Below are positions 17,674 to 26,464 of a DNA stretch of 64,000 nt, one piece after another. Position 1 is the stretch's first letter; every line of letters starts with the position of its first letter. Where the stretch lies: assembly GCA_943913645.1 (NCBI GenBank), contig CALTYZ010000004.1:47375-111374 (forward strand), given 5' to 3'. Below the pieces are notes generated by a model. It was given only the letters and a program-made list of their open reading frames with translations. It was not told the origin of the DNA and searched no databases. A program made the translations under genes and the position numbers. This DNA is from an uncultured Corynebacterium sp. GTDB taxonomy: Bacteria > Actinomycetota > Actinomycetes > Mycobacteriales > Mycobacteriaceae.

Positions 17674-17711
17674 CCCGAGCGGGCCGCGATCACACAGAAG
17701 GAGTCACCATC

Positions 17712-18215
17712 ATGGCAGCAGCCGGAGCACCTGAGGAGTATCACCTACGAGCTGAGGGAGTCACCCTGGCGATTGTGGCCACTCGCTGGAATGCCCGAGT
17801 AGTTGAATCATTGACTGCGCGAGCCGCCACCGTCGCCCGCGAATTCGGTGCGAAGGTAGAGGTATTTCATGTCGATGGGGCGCTTGAACTACCTGTAGTG
17901 GTCCAGGCATGTGCACGACGCTACGATGCGGTCGTAGCGCTCGGATGCGTGATCCGTGGTAAAACGGCGCATTTCAACCTCGTGTGTGATTCGCTCACGA
18001 CAGGGTTGACACGAATCGCCTTGGATGAAGAGACACCGATTGGCCACGGTGTGTTGACCGTCGACGATGAGGATCAGGCCTATGAGCGTGCAGGTGGAGC
18101 GGATGCGAAAGAAGATAGGGGAGCTGACGCGGTCCGCGCGGCGCTGAGCGCGGCTGTGGAATTAGGCAAAATTCGTACTTTCCCAGTGAAGGGATACCAT
18201 CAGCACCGTGACTGA
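17712..18215 (+). CDS. ribH: 6,7-dimethyl-8-ribityllumazine synthase
   Basis: Condenses 5-amino-6-ribitylaminouracil with dihydroxybutanone phosphate, the penultimate step to riboflavin. The 167-residue protein keeps IVATRWNARV, GALELPVVVQ and VIRGKTAHFNLVCDS, the last with the catalytic His. AGAAGGAG just before ATG 17712 is a good ribosome site. Its usual operon partners ribD, ribE and ribAB are absent: only 38 bp separate it from rpe. Either they lie elsewhere or RibH is a remnant. Confidence 0.93.
   Translation: MAAAGAPEEYHLRAEGVTLAIVATRWNARVVESLTARAATVAREFGAKVEVFHVDGALELPVVVQACARRYDAVVALGCVIRGKTAHFNLVCDSLTTGLTRIALDEETPIGHGVLTVDDEDQAYERAGGADAKEDRGADAVRAALSAAVELGKIRTFPVKGYHQHRD
18195..18200 (+). 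promoter_or_regulatory. -10-like box before the PH-domain gene
   Basis: TACCAT ends 7 nt before GTG 18208, inside the ribH end. It may give a separate leaderless transcript for the membrane protein. Confidence 0.35.
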
Positions 18216-18741
18216 AAATCAACATCGCAACCACATGATGGATGATCGCGATCTCGCGTATCTCACCGCCATCGACCCCCACGCGGCGACGACAACGAAG
18301 CCATGGGAGATCGAGTTGCGTTCGCGCTATCTGCAATATGTCGCGGCTGGGTGGGTACTTTTTGTCTTGGCTGTGCACATCTTCATGGCTGCGGTTGTTG
18401 ATGTGGAGTACACCGGTGTTGGAATCAGCGGCATAGACAAGTTCGCATTCGTCGGTGTCGGTCTGATCATCTCACTGGTGTCATGGCTCGCACTGACACG
18501 CCCGCGACTGCGGGCGAACGAGGATGGTGTCCAGGTGGTCAATTTCATTGGCACCCGGTTTTATCCCTGGACGCTCATCTATGGGCTCGCGTTTCCAAAA
18601 GGTTCGCGCACTGCTCGACTCGAGCTGCCAGACTTCGAGTATGTGCCGGTGTGGGCAATTCATGTCGGTGATAAGGAACGGGCGTTAGCGAGCGTCGACA
18701 AGTTTCGTGCACTCGAAGCGAAATACATGCCCGCAGACTGA
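18208..18741 (+). CDS. Membrane protein with PH-like domain
   Basis: A 177-residue protein with a cytosolic N-terminus, two hydrophobic segments at about residues 45-65 and 75-95 (AAGWVLFVLAVHIFMAA; AFVGVGLIISLVSWLAL), then a soluble C-terminal half (RLRANEDGVQVVNFIGTRFYPW...) resembling bacterial PH-type domains found beside uvrC in actinobacteria. No catalytic motif is seen and the role is unknown. GTG 18208 overlaps the ribH end by 8 bp. Confidence 0.8.
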   Translation: MTENQHRNHMMDDRDLAYLTAIDPHAATTTKPWEIELRSRYLQYVAAGWVLFVLAVHIFMAAVVDVEYTGVGISGIDKFAFVGVGLIISLVSWLALTRPRLRANEDGVQVVNFIGTRFYPWTLIYGLAFPKGSRTARLELPDFEYVPVWAIHVGDKERALASVDKFRALEAKYMPAD

Positions 18742-18794
18742 AGACCGAATACGCACGCCCACCGACAACAGCGGGGAGGAGATGGCGACGCGAA

Positions 18795-20870
18795 GTGGCG
18801 AACCCGAAAGACTATCGGCCCGCACCCGGGACAATTCCTACCGAGCCAGGCGTATACAAATTCCGTGACCCCAGTGGCCGTGTCGTCTACGTAGGCAAAG
18901 CGAAAAACCTTCGCGCACGACTGACCAACTATTTTCAGCCACTTTCTTCGCTGCACCCGCGCACACGCCAGATGGTCACCACCGCGAGCTCGGTCGAGTG
19001 GACGGTAGTCGCGAGCGAAGTTGAAGCCCTGCAGCTGGAATACACCTGGATCAAGCGATTCGATCCGTGGTTCAACGTCATGTACCGCGACGACAAGACG
19101 TACCCCATGCTCGCGGTGAGCGTGAAGGAGCGCTATCCTCGTGCATTTTTCTACCGGGGCCCCAAACGAAAGGGGGTGCGCTACTTCGGCCCCTTTTCGC
19201 ATGCCTGGGCGGTACGCGAAACGCTTGATCTGTTGACTCGTGTCTTTCCTATCCGTACATGTTCAAACGGCGTGTTCAACAGGCATGAGGTGCTGGGGCG
19301 TCCGTGTCTGCTCGGGTACATCGACAAGTGCTCCGCACCCTGTGTGGGGCGTGTCAGTGAAGCGGATTATGACGAGATTGTCGCTGGGTTCATGGGATTT
19401 ATGTCGGGACGGGCGGATACGCTTGTGCGCGGCATTACCGACCAGATGAATGACGCTGCCCAGCGCCTCGAATTCGAAAAAGCCGCACGTCTGCGCGATG
19501 ACCTCGACGCAATACAGAAGGTCATGGAGCGCCAGACCGTGGTACTGAGTGCGGACACCGATGCCGACATCATCGCGTTCGCCACCGATGAGCTAGAAGC
19601 AGCTGTGCAACTGTTCAACGTGCGCGGTGGCCGGATTCGTGCACAGCGCGGATGGGTCGTGGAGAAAACCGGTGATGAGCCGGGAAGCACCGAGCGTCTT
19701 GAGGAAGGCCAAGCAGATCCCGCCCTCGGTGTTCTGATGCAGAACTTCCTTGTACAGCACTATTCGGATGCCGTCGACCGGGTACACCAAGAGCAGGCCG
19801 AGGACGCCCGGCTGCGCGAATCAAAGGTGCGTCGTCGCGGTGTCGATCAAGAGTCATGGACAGCCGCACAAGCCCCAATCCCCATTCCGCGCGAAATCTT
19901 AGTTGAGACCCTACCGGCCGAGTTTGATGATGTCAGCGAGCTGTTGACCCAGCTGCGCGGCGCACATGTTGACATCCGCGTGCCGCAACGGGGAGACAAA
20001 CGGGCGCTCATGGATACGGTGCAAAAGAATGCGAAAGAAGCCCTCCACCAGCACAAACTCAAGCGCGTTGGGGATCTGACCACGCGGTCGCAGGCGCTGC
20101 ACGATATTCAGGAAGCGCTCGGTATGGATGATGCCCCGCTGCGCATCGAGTGCACCGACATATCGCATATTCAAGGTACCGATGTGGTGGCCTCCTTAGT
20201 GGTTTTTGAAGACGGGCTACCGAAAAAGAACGACTACCGCAGATACCGCATCAAAGAGGCCGCCGGCGATGGACGCTCCGATGACGTTGGCTCCATCGCG
20301 GAAGTGACACGCCGACGTTTCAAACGCTACACGGAAGACAAACTCGCCAACCCCGATGAGGAACACGCTGCAATGATGTTCGCCGATGAGGCCGCGGAAG
20401 TCGCAACCACCGGCAACCGTCGGTTCGCCTATCCGCCACAACTGTTCATCGTTGATGGAGGCAAGCCACAGGTCAACGCGGCACAGGCGGTATTCGACGA
20501 GTTGGGTGTTGTTGATGTGACGTTGATCGGGCTTGCCAAGCGCCTTGAAGAGGTCTGGGTAGCTGACGACGATGAGCCGTTAATTCTGCCCCGCAACTCA
20601 GAAGGGATGTATCTGCTCCAGCAGATACGCGACGAGGCACACCGGTTCGCAATTACCTACCACCGCCAGCAACGGTCAAAGCGGATGCGCGCATCAGCGC
20701 TCGACGCGGTTCCAGGGCTCGGACCTGCTCGTCGCACCGACCTAGTCAAGCACTTCGGCAGTGTGAAGTTGATCAAAGGTGCCACTGTGGAAGAGATCCA
20801 GCAAGTAAAAGGCATTGGCCCGAAGCTCGCCCGAGTGATCTACGACCACATGCACCCTGAGGGTAGCTAA
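18795..20870 (+). CDS. uvrC: Excinuclease ABC subunit C
   Basis: Makes both incisions in nucleotide excision repair, after damage recognition by UvrAB. Domains over 691 residues are: GIY-YIG nuclease (PGVYKFRDPSGRVVYVGKAK, about 14-90), a UVR motif binding UvrB (LEFEKAARLRDDLDAI, about 215-235), an RNase H-like nuclease domain, and a C-terminal tandem helix-hairpin-helix (VPGLGPARR, VKGIGPKLAR). GTG 18795 is preceded by GGGGAGGAG at 18772-18780, at a rather long 14-nt spacing. It heads the conserved uvrC-rapZ-yvcK-whiA run. Confidence 0.96.
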   Translation: MANPKDYRPAPGTIPTEPGVYKFRDPSGRVVYVGKAKNLRARLTNYFQPLSSLHPRTRQMVTTASSVEWTVVASEVEALQLEYTWIKRFDPWFNVMYRDDKTYPMLAVSVKERYPRAFFYRGPKRKGVRYFGPFSHAWAVRETLDLLTRVFPIRTCSNGVFNRHEVLGRPCLLGYIDKCSAPCVGRVSEADYDEIVAGFMGFMSGRADTLVRGITDQMNDAAQRLEFEKAARLRDDLDAIQKVMERQTVVLSADTDADIIAFATDELEAAVQLFNVRGGRIRAQRGWVVEKTGDEPGSTERLEEGQADPALGVLMQNFLVQHYSDAVDRVHQEQAEDARLRESKVRRRGVDQESWTAAQAPIPIPREILVETLPAEFDDVSELLTQLRGAHVDIRVPQRGDKRALMDTVQKNAKEALHQHKLKRVGDLTTRSQALHDIQEALGMDDAPLRIECTDISHIQGTDVVASLVVFEDGLPKKNDYRRYRIKEAAGDGRSDDVGSIAEVTRRRFKRYTEDKLANPDEEHAAMMFADEAAEVATTGNRRFAYPPQLFIVDGGKPQVNAAQAVFDELGVVDVTLIGLAKRLEEVWVADDDEPLILPRNSEGMYLLQQIRDEAHRFAITYHRQQRSKRMRASALDAVPGLGPARRTDLVKHFGSVKLIKGATVEEIQQVKGIGPKLARVIYDHMHPEGS

Positions 20871-20895
20871 ACCGCACACCTTTCGCTGGCTTGGT

Positions 20896-20901
20896 TAGGA
20901 T
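20896..20901 (+). promoter_or_regulatory. -10 box of rapZ (leaderless)
   Basis: TAGGAT ends 7 nt before ATG 20909 and supports that start over the TTG at 20891, which would lie upstream of the box. Confidence 0.5.
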
Positions 20902-20908
20902 GTGGCGT

Positions 20909-21829
20909 ATGCATGCTGACGCAGACCGCCCTCAGGACTTTTCTGCTGCCGGTCCATCCGGGGCGCAAGAAATGCGACCGGTGATCATCACTGGGCTTTC
21001 CGGTGGAGGGTTGTCCACCGCGGCGAAGGTTTTTGAAGACAAGGGCTACTTTGTCTCGCAGAATCTGCCGCCACTGTTGATAGTCGACCTGATCGATCTT
21101 GCTGTGGCTGAAGACTCGCCGGTCGATCGCATCGCGGTGGTCACCGACGTTCGTGCCCGCATGTTTGCCGGGTCTCTCCTTGAGACGATCGAGCAGATCC
21201 GTCAGCGGGGGATAGTTCCGTTTGTGCTCTATCTTGAAGCGCGTGATGACGTGCTCATCCGACGGTTTGATTCAGTGCGTCGAACTCATCCGCTCCAAGG
21301 CAAACAAACACTGCAAGACGGTATTGCTCGCGAACGCGAGGCGTTGCAAAAGGTGCGTGCGGTCGCCGATGTCATCATTGACACCTCAAATCTGTCGGTG
21401 CACGACCTGCGGCGCGCTGTTGAAGCCTCGGTAGGGCAGTTACCTGTAGATAAACAGCATGTGACGATCGAATCCTTCGGCTTCAAGCACGGCTCCCCGC
21501 GCGATGCTGACCTGGTCCTTGACGTACGATTTTTGCCTAACCCCTACTGGGTTGAAGGACTGCGTCAGTTCCGTGGTGTCGATGCGCCGGTTGCGGACTA
21601 TGTCCTTGCCCAGCCGGGTGCGCAAGAGTTTGTCGAGAACTTTGTCGCGCTGCTGGACGCGACCTTGGCAGGGTATCGCCATGAAGGCAAGGACTTTATT
21701 ACCGTGGGAATAGGGTGTACTGGCGGGCACCATCGCTCGGTCGCTGTAGCGGAGGAGCTTGGGCGGCGCTTGCGAGCTTCAGGCAAGGTCGACGTTAACG
21801 TCATGCACCGGGATCTTGAACGCAATTAA
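20909..21829 (+). CDS. rapZ: RapZ/YvcJ-family nucleotide- and RNA-binding protein
   Basis: The family binds nucleotides and small RNAs and in enterobacteria regulates glucosamine-6-phosphate synthase mRNA; its actinobacterial role is unclear. The 306-residue protein has the N-terminal kinase-like domain and the C-terminal GIGCTGGHHRSVAVAEEL signature. The P-loop reads GLSGGGLSTAAK, with Leu where a Walker A Lys is expected, so nucleotide hydrolysis is doubtful. ATG 20909 fits a leaderless promoter. It lies between uvrC and yvcK as in other actinobacteria. Confidence 0.92.
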   Translation: MHADADRPQDFSAAGPSGAQEMRPVIITGLSGGGLSTAAKVFEDKGYFVSQNLPPLLIVDLIDLAVAEDSPVDRIAVVTDVRARMFAGSLLETIEQIRQRGIVPFVLYLEARDDVLIRRFDSVRRTHPLQGKQTLQDGIAREREALQKVRAVADVIIDTSNLSVHDLRRAVEASVGQLPVDKQHVTIESFGFKHGSPRDADLVLDVRFLPNPYWVEGLRQFRGVDAPVADYVLAQPGAQEFVENFVALLDATLAGYRHEGKDFITVGIGCTGGHHRSVAVAEELGRRLRASGKVDVNVMHRDLERN

Positions 21830-21905
21830 CCGCAAGTAACTTAGCCTCACGGTTCCACTTCGTGCTGCGGAGCGGAGCCACATACCTTGCCAGAAAGGTG
21901 GTCGC

Positions 21906-22898
21906 GTGAAGCAGTCACACCCTGACCCTCAAGCGGACGCTCCGGTCTTTACTTGTCTCGGTGGAGGCCACGGGCTGTACCAGACCCTGTGTGCGGCACG
22001 GACAGCGGGCGCTGGAGCAATTAACGCGGTGGTGACGGTCGCAGACGATGGTGGCTCATCCGGACGCCTGCGACGCGAGCTAAGCATTGTCCCTCCCGGG
22101 GATCTGCGGATGGCGACGGCAGCGTTGACAGCAGACTCAGAGGATGGGCAGCTGTGGCGGCTTGCGCTCCAGCACCGCTTCGGCGGGCATGGTGCAATGG
22201 CTGGGCATGCAGTGGGAAACCTCATCCTTGCTGGGTTGGCTGAAGAACTTGGCAGTATGCAAGCCGCGCTTGATGTAGTTGCACGGTGGTCTGGCTCCGT
22301 CGGGAGGGTCATTCCGGTCTGTGAAACTCCACTGCAAATTGAGGCTGATGTCGCAGGGTTAGATGACGATCCGCGTGTTTTGCGATCTGTACGCGGTCAG
22401 GTGGCGGTTGCCACCACGCCAGGAGCTGTTCGCCGCGTGCGCCTCCTGCCGGCACAACCTGAGGCCACCGCGGAGGCGTTGGAGGCGATCGCACAGGCTG
22501 ATATTGTCACGATCGGACCGGGGTCATGGTTTTCGTCGGTGATCCCGCATCTTCTGGTGCCAGACATAGTCAGCGCACTCAACGACACGCAGGCGACGGT
22601 GGTTGTCATCCTCAACCTTTCGCCCGAAGCAGGCGAAACCCATGGATTCACCACTGAGCGTCACATCCATGTTTTCAGTCAGCACGCGCCTGAGCTGCAG
22701 GTTGACTATCTGCTCGCAGATAACTACGTAGTTCCTACTGAAGGGGAGCGAACGTATCTCCGCCGCGCTGCAGCCGATCTTGGCGCCACAATCGAATACC
22801 GGGACGTGCGTCAGGCCGATGCAGACGGCATCGTCTCAAACCGACACGATCCCAACAAGCTTGCAACCGCACTGCTTGAGCTTCGTTCCTCCGGCTAG
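21906..22898 (+). CDS. yvcK: YvcK/CofD-like gluconeogenesis and cell-envelope factor
   Basis: This UDP-sugar-binding family is needed for growth on gluconeogenic carbon and for normal cell-wall synthesis in other Gram-positives. The 330-residue protein has the glycine-rich nucleotide site FTCLGGGHGLYQTL, the ADDGGSSGRLRRE segment, and GPGSWFSSVIPHLLVP. GTG 21906 follows AAAGG at a suitable distance. Gene order rapZ-yvcK-whiA is conserved across Gram-positive bacteria. Confidence 0.94.
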   Translation: MKQSHPDPQADAPVFTCLGGGHGLYQTLCAARTAGAGAINAVVTVADDGGSSGRLRRELSIVPPGDLRMATAALTADSEDGQLWRLALQHRFGGHGAMAGHAVGNLILAGLAEELGSMQAALDVVARWSGSVGRVIPVCETPLQIEADVAGLDDDPRVLRSVRGQVAVATTPGAVRRVRLLPAQPEATAEALEAIAQADIVTIGPGSWFSSVIPHLLVPDIVSALNDTQATVVVILNLSPEAGETHGFTTERHIHVFSQHAPELQVDYLLADNYVVPTEGERTYLRRAAADLGATIEYRDVRQADADGIVSNRHDPNKLATALLELRSSG

Positions 22899-22947
22899 AC
22901 TAGCTGGGCGTTCAATGCGAATATCCTGTTAGGGAAAGGACCATCTG

Positions 22948-23946
22948 GTGCCGCTTACCGCAAAGGTGAAAGATGAACTGCTTGGCGTTCGGCGCGCAAG
23001 CGTAGATGCCCAGGCAGCTGAAGCCACCGCGATGATTCGCTTCGCGGGCTCATATGAAGCTACGCCCAGGGGCCTTGTCATCGTAGTCGACTTTGCGGAA
23101 CAGCATGTCGCACTACGGCTGGCCGATTCACTTCGAGAGCTCACGGGTGTGGACTCGCGTCTGAGAACTATTGAACCCGGTAGTGCAACGAAAGAGACGC
23201 GCTATGAAGTCAAGGTGGACCACGGGGCGCGCGACGTCGTGCGCCATCTCAAGTTGGTCACGCCAGCTGGAAACCCGGTGGTCGGCATGCCGCGCCAGAT
23301 TATCTCTGGCTCCGTCGCTGAGGTTGAGGCAGCGTGGCGCGGAGCGTTTCTTGCGCGGGGGACGCTGACTGAGCCGGGGAGAACCTCCTCACTCGAGGTA
23401 GTCAGTCCAGGACAGGAAGCTGCGCTTGCCTTGGTTGGTCTTGCACGGCGTCTGGGGGTGTTTCCAAAAACTCGTGAAACGCGTGGTGTTGAACGGGTCT
23501 ATCTCCGCGATGGGGAGGCGATCGGAATTCTGTTGAGCCGCATGGGTGCTCCGCGAGCTCGTATCGAGTGGGACCAGAAACGCGAAACGAAGCAACTGAA
23601 TACTCGGTTGGGCCAACGTCTAGCTACTTTCGATGACGCGAATACGCGTCGCAGCGCGCAGGCAGCGGCGACTGCCGCTTTGCGGGTTGAGCGGGCCCTG
23701 GAGATTTTGGGAGATGAGGTCCCAGAACACCTCGCGGAGGCGGGTAACCTGCGAGTCCAGCACCGCCATGCATCGTTGGAGGAGCTCGGACGTCTTGCTG
23801 ATCCGCAGATGACCAAGGACGCGGTCGCAGGCCGGATTCGCCGATTGCTTTCGTTGGCAGATAAACGCGCCGCAGAACTGGGTGTAGCGGATACGCATGC
23901 GTCGGTACGCGATGCAGAGTCCGACACCGACCTGGGCACTGTCTAG
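22948..23946 (+). CDS. whiA: WhiA-type transcriptional regulator
   Basis: Controls cell division genes in actinobacteria. The 332-residue protein has a degenerate LAGLIDADG-homing-endonuclease-like N-terminal region (RGAFLARGTLTEPGR, LEVVSPGQEAALAL) and a C-terminal helix-turn-helix (LADPQMTKDAVAGRIRRL). No nuclease acidic residues need be functional in this family. GTG 22948 is preceded by GGGAAAGGA at 22931-22939, a good ribosome site. Confidence 0.95.
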   Translation: MPLTAKVKDELLGVRRASVDAQAAEATAMIRFAGSYEATPRGLVIVVDFAEQHVALRLADSLRELTGVDSRLRTIEPGSATKETRYEVKVDHGARDVVRHLKLVTPAGNPVVGMPRQIISGSVAEVEAAWRGAFLARGTLTEPGRTSSLEVVSPGQEAALALVGLARRLGVFPKTRETRGVERVYLRDGEAIGILLSRMGAPRARIEWDQKRETKQLNTRLGQRLATFDDANTRRSAQAAATAALRVERALEILGDEVPEHLAEAGNLRVQHRHASLEELGRLADPQMTKDAVAGRIRRLLSLADKRAAELGVADTHASVRDAESDTDLGTV

Positions 23947-24037
23947 GTCAGCGTGTAAACCTAGACAACGTAGTGCGCGCGAACGCGCTCGGGATGGCAC
24001 GCGGAGCTGGTTCTCTGCGGCAAGCATCGTAGCTGGC

Positions 24038-24043
24038 TACACT
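24038..24043 (+). promoter_or_regulatory. Putative -10 box of gapA
   Basis: TACACT with a preceding TGGC lies about 90 nt before gapA in the 186-bp gap after whiA. No convincing -35 is seen. It would give a leader of about 80 nt. Confidence 0.4.
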
Positions 24044-24132
24044 GGGCAAGGACGGGCCGGGGAGCCGAGAAAGTTTCGGCTCCGCAAGCCCCTGAAGGCC
24101 AAGCAACCGCTCTACAAAGAGGAGTATCGACT

Positions 24133-25143
24133 ATGACTACCCGCGTCGGCATCAACGGTTTTGGGCGCATCGGCCGCTCTGCGTTCCGCATCATGCTGGA
24201 GAGCTTCAAGGGTGACCTTGAAGTAGTAAAGGTCAATGATCTCACTGACAATCAGACCCTTGCCCACCTGTTGAAGTACGACACTGCATACGGCCCGCTC
24301 GGCCACGATGTTGAGTTCGATGATGCATCGATCACCGTCGACGGCAAACGCATTGAGGTCACTGCTGAAAAAGATCCAGCCAATCTTGGCTGGGGTGACG
24401 CTGGCGTAGACATTGTGCTCGACTGCACCGGCCGTTTTACCGACGGCAACGATGCCAAGGCCCACCTCGATGCAGGCGCGAAAAAGGTCATCATTTCCGC
24501 CCCCGGCAAGAACGTCGACGGCACCTACGTTTGGGGTGTCAACCACACGGATTACAGCGGCGAGCAGAACGTGATTTCGGCTGCATCTTGCACAACGAAC
24601 TCCCTGGCCCCCGTGGCGAAGGTGCTCGACGAAGCATTCGGTATCCAATCAGGGCTTATGACCACGATTCACGCCTACACCGGGGACCAGCGCATCCAGG
24701 ACGCTCCCCACAAGGATCTTCGTCGTGCCCGTGCTGCCGCGCAGAACATTGTTCCGACCACGACGGGTGCCGCGAAGGCTGTCTCTTTGGTCCTGCCTAA
24801 CCTGGAGGGCAAACTGGACGGTTTTGCGATGCGTGTACCAACGATCACCGGCTCTGCCACGGACCTCACCGTGCGACTGAACCAGGACGTTACCGTCGAC
24901 GGTATCAACGCGGCGGTGCGCAACGCAGTTCAGGACGAGGTGCTGGGAACTGCCCTCGAGTACACCGAGGACCCCATTGTCTCCTCGGACATTATCGGCA
25001 ACACGCACGGCGCTATCTTTGACGCTGGAATGACCCGGGTCATCGACAATAACCTGGTCAAAGTCATTTCTTGGTACGACAATGAGTGGTCATACACCTC
25101 GCAGTATGTGCGTATGACTAAGCACGTTGCAGACAACCTTTAA
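24133..25143 (+). CDS. gapA: Glyceraldehyde-3-phosphate dehydrogenase
   Basis: Oxidises glyceraldehyde 3-phosphate with NAD in glycolysis. The 336-residue protein begins VGINGFGRIGR (NAD-binding Rossmann motif) and contains the active-site SAASCTTNSLAPV with the catalytic Cys, followed by HAYTGDQ and the substrate-binding RRARAAAQNIVPTTTGAA. GAGGAGT upstream of ATG 24133 is a strong ribosome site. An intrinsic terminator separates it from pgk, so gapA can be expressed above the downstream genes. Confidence 0.98.
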   Translation: MTTRVGINGFGRIGRSAFRIMLESFKGDLEVVKVNDLTDNQTLAHLLKYDTAYGPLGHDVEFDDASITVDGKRIEVTAEKDPANLGWGDAGVDIVLDCTGRFTDGNDAKAHLDAGAKKVIISAPGKNVDGTYVWGVNHTDYSGEQNVISAASCTTNSLAPVAKVLDEAFGIQSGLMTTIHAYTGDQRIQDAPHKDLRRARAAAQNIVPTTTGAAKAVSLVLPNLEGKLDGFAMRVPTITGSATDLTVRLNQDVTVDGINAAVRNAVQDEVLGTALEYTEDPIVSSDIIGNTHGAIFDAGMTRVIDNNLVKVISWYDNEWSYTSQYVRMTKHVADNL

Positions 25144-25149
25144 GCAGCG

Positions 25150-25186
25150 GGCCCGGTGTGTGCGGAAGGCATACCCGGGCCTTTTT
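25150..25186 (+). terminator. Intrinsic terminator between gapA and pgk
   Basis: GGCCCGG (25150-25156) pairs with CCGGGCC (25175-25181), followed at once by TTTTT. It is a classic Rho-independent terminator 7 bp after the gapA stop; partial read-through would set the gapA to pgk ratio. Confidence 0.85.
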
Positions 25187-25219
25187 CAAGCGATAAACGC
25201 CACTACGAATGGAGAAATA

Positions 25220-26437
25220 ATGGCCATGAAGAATTTGCAACAGCTGCTCGACGAGGGGGTTGAGGGCCGCCACGTCCTTGTCCGTTCGGACTTTAACGTG
25301 CCATTAGATGATGAGGGAAACATCACCGACGGTGGCCGTATCGACGCGTCATTGCCGACGCTGAAGGCGCTTGTAGACGGTGGCGCTAAGGTCATCATCA
25401 TGGCGCATCTTGGGCGCCCCAAGGGAGAGTTCAACGAGAAATATTCACTAGCTCCGGTTGCCGAGGCCCTTTCAGAGCGGCTTGGTCAATTCGTTGCGCT
25501 CGCGCGCGATGTTTCCGGTGAGGATGCGCATGAACGTGCCAACGGGCTGGCAGACGGCGACGTGGTACTCGTGGAAAATGTCAGGTTTGACCCGCGTGAA
25601 ACCTCGAAGGATGAAGCTGAGCGCGAGGCGTTTGCAGCCGAGCTCGCCGCACTCGCGGCTGATAACGGCGCTTTTGTTTCGGACGGTTTTGGGGTCGTGC
25701 ACCGTGCCCAGGCATCGGTGTATGACGTGGCTAAGAAGCTGCCTGCCTACGCTGGCTTCCTGGTGGAGAAGGAGGTTGAGACGCTTAGCCGGGTGAAAGA
25801 CGCCCCTGAGCACCCGTATGTGGTGGTACTGGGTGGGTCTAAAGTCTCGGATAAGCTTGGTGTGATTGAAGCGCTGGCAGAAAAAGCAGACAAGGTCGTG
25901 ATCGGCGGTGGCATGTGCTACACATTCCTCGCCGCGCAGGGCCACAACGTGCAGAAGTCGCTTCTTCAAGACGACATGGTGGAAACCTGCAAGCAACTCA
26001 TTGACCGGTACGGCGATAAGCTGCTGCTGCCGATCGATCTCGCTGTGGCTCCGGAATTTGACAAAGACGCAGAAAAGCGGATCGTTGGATTGGACGACAT
26101 TCCGGAGGGGTGGATGTCGCTCGACATCGGCCCTGAGACCGAAAAACGCTACGCCGACGCTATTGAGAAGTCTAAGACTGTGTTCTGGAACGGCCCGATG
26201 GGTGTATTTGAATTCCCGAACTTTGCTGACGGCACCCGGGCTGTTGCGGAGGCGATGATTACCGCAACCAAGAACAACGGCTCGTTCAGTGTCGTGGGCG
26301 GTGGTGACTCTGCAGCCTCGGTACGCACCCTTGGTCTCGACGAAGACGGCTTTTCTCATATTTCCACCGGCGGCGGCGCCTCGCTAGAACTCATTGAGGG
26401 TAAAGATCTGCCTGGTGTCGCAGTGCTTTCGGACTAG
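25220..26437 (+). CDS. pgk: Phosphoglycerate kinase
   Basis: Transfers phosphate from 1,3-bisphosphoglycerate to ADP. The 405-residue two-domain protein has RSDFNVPLDDEGNITDGGRI, MAHLGRPKG, the hinge LGGSKVSDKLG, and the nucleotide-binding FWNGPMGVFE and GGGDSAA motifs. ATG 25220 (MAMKNLQQLL) is chosen for GGAG at 25210-25213, 6 nt upstream; longer in-frame sequence runs back through the gapA terminator. Confidence 0.97.
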   Translation: MAMKNLQQLLDEGVEGRHVLVRSDFNVPLDDEGNITDGGRIDASLPTLKALVDGGAKVIIMAHLGRPKGEFNEKYSLAPVAEALSERLGQFVALARDVSGEDAHERANGLADGDVVLVENVRFDPRETSKDEAEREAFAAELAALAADNGAFVSDGFGVVHRAQASVYDVAKKLPAYAGFLVEKEVETLSRVKDAPEHPYVVVLGGSKVSDKLGVIEALAEKADKVVIGGGMCYTFLAAQGHNVQKSLLQDDMVETCKQLIDRYGDKLLLPIDLAVAPEFDKDAEKRIVGLDDIPEGWMSLDIGPETEKRYADAIEKSKTVFWNGPMGVFEFPNFADGTRAVAEAMITATKNNGSFSVVGGGDSAASVRTLGLDEDGFSHISTGGGASLELIEGKDLPGVAVLSD

Positions 26438-26464
26438 TACGGACCGAGTAAGGAGGAATGAGAA

